This document shows positions 61,600 through 64,000 of a DNA stretch of 64,000 nucleotides, piece after piece. The stretch comes from Verrucomicrobiaceae bacterium (GTDB taxonomy: Bacteria > Verrucomicrobiota > Verrucomicrobiia > Verrucomicrobiales > Verrucomicrobiaceae), in the NCBI GenBank assembly GCA_016795465.1, contig JAEUHK010000090.1:1-64000 (forward strand). The letters run 5' to 3'. Below the pieces are notes generated by a model. That model was given only the letters and a program-made list of their open reading frames with translations, ran no database searches and was not told where the DNA came from. The position numbers were made by a program, and so were the translations under genes. Each line of letters starts with the position of its first letter. Positions within the stretch are counted from its first letter, which is position 1.

Positions 61600-63114
61600 A
61601 TGCCCCAGCTTCATCTTCAGCCCGATTTTTCCACCTTCCAGTTACTCGCGGAAAAGGGCAGCCTCGTCCCGGTCGTGGCGGAACTCACCGCCGATTATGA
61701 AACGCCGCTCTCCGCCTTCCAAAAGATCCACGACGGCCGCTGCGCCTTCCTGTTGGAGTCCGCGGAGTTGACGCAGCACTCGGGGCGCTACTCATTGCTC
61801 GGCAGTTCGCCGCGCATCATTTTCACCGCTCGCGGCAAGGAGATCGAAATCGAGGAGCGCGGCCAGAAGCGAAGCTTCACGACGAAAACCGATCCGCTGA
61901 CCGAACTCGAGGCGCTGATGAAGCCTTTCCGTCCGCATGATTCGCCTGCGCTGCCGGTTTTCCACGGTGGGGCAGTCGGTTACCTGGCCTACGACATGGT
62001 GCGCTTCTTTGAGCCGACGTTGCCCGCGCCGTCGAAGGACGAGTTGGGACTGCCGGACATGGTTTTCATGGTCACGGACACCGTTTTGGTCTTCGACCAT
62101 CGCACGCGTCGCCTCTCGATCATCGCGAACGTGCATACCGACGAACATGCGAACCTCGAAAAAGCCTACGAATGGGCCTCGGCGCAGATTTTGGACGTAA
62201 TGAGCAAACTCGAGCGTCCGCTGGCCGCGAAGCCGCTGCAGGCCTTCGCGCCGCTGAGCAAGGAGCAGCTCCCCACACCGACCGGCAACACAACCCGCGA
62301 CGAATACGAGGGCATGGTGCTCAAGATGAAGGAATACATCGCCGCCGGAGACATTTTCCAAGGTGTGCCCTCGCAGCGCTTCGAGACGGCCTACAGCGGC
62401 AGCACGATCGACCTCTTCCGCGCTTTGCGGCATGTGAACCCGAGTCCCTACATGTTCTGCCTCGACTTCCCGCAGGGCTTCGCCCTCGTCGGCAGCTCGC
62501 CGGAGGTGCATGTGAAGTGCATGGATGGCCGCATCGACATCCGCCCCATCGCCGGCACGCGCTGGAGGGGAAAAACGCAGGCTGAGGACGATGCGCTGGC
62601 CGATGAACTGCTCCACGATCCGAAAGAACGCGCCGAGCACATCATGCTCGTCGATCTAGCCCGCAACGACGTCGGCCGCGTGGCGGAGTATGGCACCGTG
62701 CGCGTGAGCGATCTGATGGTCATCGAGCGCTACTCGCACGTCATGCACATCGTTTCGAATGTCGATGGCCGTCTCCGCCCGGACAAATCGGCCTACGACG
62801 TGATGCGTGCCACCTTCCCGGCCGGAACGGTGAGCGGTTCGCCAAAGGTGCGTGCGATGGAAATCATCAACGAGTGCGAGAAGAGCAAGCGCTGCGCTTA
62901 CGCGGGCGCGGTCGGCTATTTCGGCTTCGACGGGAATCTCGACTCCTGCATCGCGCTGCGCACCTGCGTGGTGAAGGATGGAAACGCGTATGTGCAGGCC
63001 GGCGCGGGTGTCGTCGCGGATTCCGATCCTTCTTATGAGTATCGCGAGACGGTGAACAAGGCCACCGGCATGCTGCGAGCCATCGAGTGGGCGAAGCAAC
63101 TCGGCGAGAGTTGA
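61600..63114 (+). CDS. trpE: Anthranilate synthase component I
   Basis: A 504-residue enzyme that makes anthranilate from chorismate and ammonia for tryptophan synthesis. The N-terminal domain has the feedback-type region LLESAELTQHSGRYSLLGSSP. The chorismate-binding domain (about 225-500) has EYIAAGDIFQGVPSQRFE, VGSSPEVHVK, RPIAGTRWRG, EHIMLVDLARNDVGRVA, FPAGTVSGSPKVRAMEII and YVQAGAGVVADSDPSYE. trpG is not adjacent in the window. The start ATG at 61600 is chosen at MPQLHLQPDFSTFQLLA; the longer open frame upstream runs through the repeated leader. The palindromic leader suggests regulation at RNA level. Confidence 0.96.
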   Translation: MPQLHLQPDFSTFQLLAEKGSLVPVVAELTADYETPLSAFQKIHDGRCAFLLESAELTQHSGRYSLLGSSPRIIFTARGKEIEIEERGQKRSFTTKTDPLTELEALMKPFRPHDSPALPVFHGGAVGYLAYDMVRFFEPTLPAPSKDELGLPDMVFMVTDTVLVFDHRTRRLSIIANVHTDEHANLEKAYEWASAQILDVMSKLERPLAAKPLQAFAPLSKEQLPTPTGNTTRDEYEGMVLKMKEYIAAGDIFQGVPSQRFETAYSGSTIDLFRALRHVNPSPYMFCLDFPQGFALVGSSPEVHVKCMDGRIDIRPIAGTRWRGKTQAEDDALADELLHDPKERAEHIMLVDLARNDVGRVAEYGTVRVSDLMVIERYSHVMHIVSNVDGRLRPDKSAYDVMRATFPAGTVSGSPKVRAMEIINECEKSKRCAYAGAVGYFGFDGNLDSCIALRTCVVKDGNAYVQAGAGVVADSDPSYEYRETVNKATGMLRAIEWAKQLGES

Positions 63115-63208
63115 GCGAGTCTTGAACAACCAACTCACAATCTATTCACAGAGTCATGCACACCGACCTTTGCATTCAACTTCGTGAGCTTGAGTTCTTG
63201 AAACGAAG

Positions 63209-63236
63209 AACCCTCCGGTGTTTCCACCGGAGGGTT
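63209..63236. terminator. Strong hairpin beyond trpE
   Basis: Stem of 12 bp AACCCTCCGGTG / CACCGGAGGGTT, loop TTTC. Weak T-content on the plus strand, better on the minus strand. It may end trpE from one side and the candidate sRNA from the other. Confidence 0.5.
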
Positions 63237-63335
63237 CCATGGCGATCCAGCAACCAACAACTATTGAGGATACGCGGCACGAAATGCGGAGCTGAGGAGA
63301 GCTGCAAACGTGGTCTCGAGGTTGCCCTCAGGGAC
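63209..63335 (-). ncRNA. Candidate small RNA between trpE and the GH3 gene
   Basis: A promoter-like pair on the minus strand (TTGACG, 17 bp, TAATCT) predicts a start near 63335. About 100 nt on, a perfect 12-bp hairpin AACCCTCCGGTG / CACCGGAGGGTT (63209-63236) is followed on that strand by CTTCGTTTC, a moderate U-tract. No reading frame of note lies within. The family is not recognised; expression is not shown. Confidence 0.4.
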
Positions 63336-63341
63336 GCCCGG

Positions 63342-63370
63342 AGATTAAAAACTTTTGCCCCCGCCGTCAA
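63342..63370 (-). promoter_or_regulatory. Minus-strand sigma70-like promoter of the candidate sRNA
   Basis: TTGACG (63365-63370 on the complement), a 17-bp spacer and TAATCT (63342-63347 on the complement). Confidence 0.4.
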
Positions 63371-63583
63371 CCGTCGCGGCCTTGTTTTCCAAAAAGAACC
63401 CCTGAGTCGCAGATTTGAGAGCCTCAACCCCTCGCTTTTTATCAATCTTTTAGCAAAACGAGCCTTGACACCCCTCTGGGCCGAAAAACCAGCATTTCAC
63501 TCGATCACTAGGCATCTGAACAGTCTTTCAAATTGAGCCAAATAGGCTCCAAAATTCCTCAAAGCCCTCACCTAACACCCGCC

Positions 63584-64000
63584 ATGCCCTCCTCCAACCT
63601 CCTCGGCCAGCTCCTCCTCATGGGCGTCCCCGGTGCCGAACTCGACGCCGAAACCGCCGCCCGACTCAAAAAACTCCAGCCCGGCGGCTTCATTTTGTTC
63701 GGCCGCAACATCCAGAGCCCGACTCAGCTGCGCAAACTCATCGACGACCTGCGCGACCTCTCGGACATCGAGCCTTTTATTACCATCGACCAGGAAGGCG
63801 GACGCGTTTCGCGGCTTCGACTGATCGGTGAAGAGCCGCCGAATGCGCAATCGCTTCGCGACAAAGGCGATCCCGAGCTCATCAAACGCCACGGCAAGCT
63901 CACCGGGCAGGTTTTGCGGCAGTTCGGCTTCAATCTAGACCTCTGCCCCGTGCTCGACATCAGCTACGACGACGCGGCGGACAATTCCCTCAAAGGCCGC
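63584..64000 (+). CDS. Glycoside hydrolase family 3 (NagZ-like), N-terminal part
   Basis: The first 139 codons of a GH3 enzyme, cut by the window end. It starts MPSSNLLGQLLLMGVPGAEL at an ATG after CCCGCC and shows LQPGGFILFGRNIQSP, LRKLIDDLRDLSD, the GH3 strand FITIDQEGGRVSRLR (substrate-binding Asp-Gln-Glu-Gly-Gly) and FGFNLDLCPVLDISYDD. This spacing matches beta-N-acetylhexosaminidases of the NagZ type, which act in peptidoglycan recycling. No signal peptide is seen, in line with a cytoplasmic NagZ. The catalytic Asp and His lie beyond the window, so subtype remains open. Confidence 0.88.
   Translation, partial: MPSSNLLGQLLLMGVPGAELDAETAARLKKLQPGGFILFGRNIQSPTQLRKLIDDLRDLSDIEPFITIDQEGGRVSRLRLIGEEPPNAQSLRDKGDPELIKRHGKLTGQVLRQFGFNLDLCPVLDISYDDAADNSLKGR

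Larger units (their letters stand above)
63115..63583. other. Gene-free region with candidate small RNA
   Basis: No coding sequence is convincing in these 469 bp. It holds a strong hairpin (63209-63236) and a minus-strand promoter-like site (63342-63370), described separately. A TTGACA at 63465-63470 has no matching -10 box at 16-18 bp. Confidence 0.6.

Noticed and set aside
63465..63487. Sigma70 promoter for the GH3 gene at TTGACA (63465)
   Set aside because: No recognisable -10 box at 16-18 bp downstream.
63156..63536. A 126-codon plus-strand frame after trpE
   Set aside because: Arg/Leu-rich with no family resemblance, covers the strong hairpin, and is not supported by codon bias.

Overview
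The window is high-GC DNA (about 60-65% in most genes) from a Gram-negative bacterium of the PVC group, most likely a Verrucomicrobiota member of the Verrucomicrobiaceae/Prosthecobacter type. The evidence is the set of lineage-typical secreted proteins: a PSCyt1/PSD1 planctomycete-type cytochrome protein, a DUF1501 protein, a PVC-type haem-binding dehydrogenase with HEAT-like repeats, a DUF1080-like protein, a LamG protein, and a BNR/Ig protein with a Ca-binding C-terminus. Outer-membrane genes (MlaEFD with a PqiC-like lipoprotein, a PagL-like deacylase, a porin, an RND permease) show a diderm envelope. The assignment is an inference from gene content; there is no rRNA in the window.

Layout. 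1-3.5 kb: the 3' end of purK, a DUF486 membrane protein, a small Lys/Ala-rich protein, a sugar isomerase-like TIM barrel and uronate isomerase uxaC. 3.5-7.3 kb: a secreted BNR/Ig gene flanked by a 475-bp direct duplication of the uxaC 3' end; the downstream copy is a pseudogene. 7.4-16.2 kb: housekeeping genes (RhlE-type helicase, SIS protein, a second helicase with DEVD in place of DEAD, lepA, phhB, a MarR regulator with a clear sigma70-type promoter, a laccase-domain protein, ispE). 16.2-30.6 kb: secreted and envelope proteins (LamG, PagL-like, alpha/beta hydrolase, DUF1080-like, MFS transporter, vanadium-haloperoxidase-like, CNNM/CorC, DUF1501, Uma2, BatA/VWA). 30.6-42.2 kb: tRNA-Gln, an AGCS symporter, a small lipoprotein, a methyltransferase, the PSCyt1/PSD1 protein, an unaccompanied RND permease and a P-type ATPase. 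42.2-48 kb: a minus-strand stress cluster (cbpA-cbpM-usp-ATPase) and a plus-strand mlaE-mlaF-mlaD-pqiC operon. 48-64 kb: NupC, an Ldh-family dehydrogenase overlapping apbE, a porin, proA, the PVC haem protein, polX, a zinc-ribbon coiled-coil protein, a kinase-like unknown, trpE and the start of a GH3 enzyme.

The most unusual feature is a dispersed set of palindromic repeats. They consist of a GTAG or GGAG tetranucleotide followed by a short hairpin, often paired in opposite orientation. This is the layout known for REP/BIME elements mobilised by REP-associated tyrosine transposases. Most are intergenic, but three lie in frame inside two coding sequences (PSCyt1/PSD1 gene, 35.4 kb; PVC haem protein, 55.7 and 55.8 kb) with no stop or frameshift. 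A different 74-nt palindrome covers the start of apbE, so that its purine-rich arm encodes the basic n-region and its pyrimidine-rich arm the hydrophobic core of the predicted signal peptide. Other notable points are a patch of about 42% GC inside the PVC haem gene, a four-copy inverted motif in front of trpE, a candidate small RNA downstream of trpE, and a recurring CCCGCC sequence directly before start codons.

No CRISPR array, insertion-sequence transposase, prophage or rRNA operon was seen. All assignments come from reading the sequence; no database search was run.
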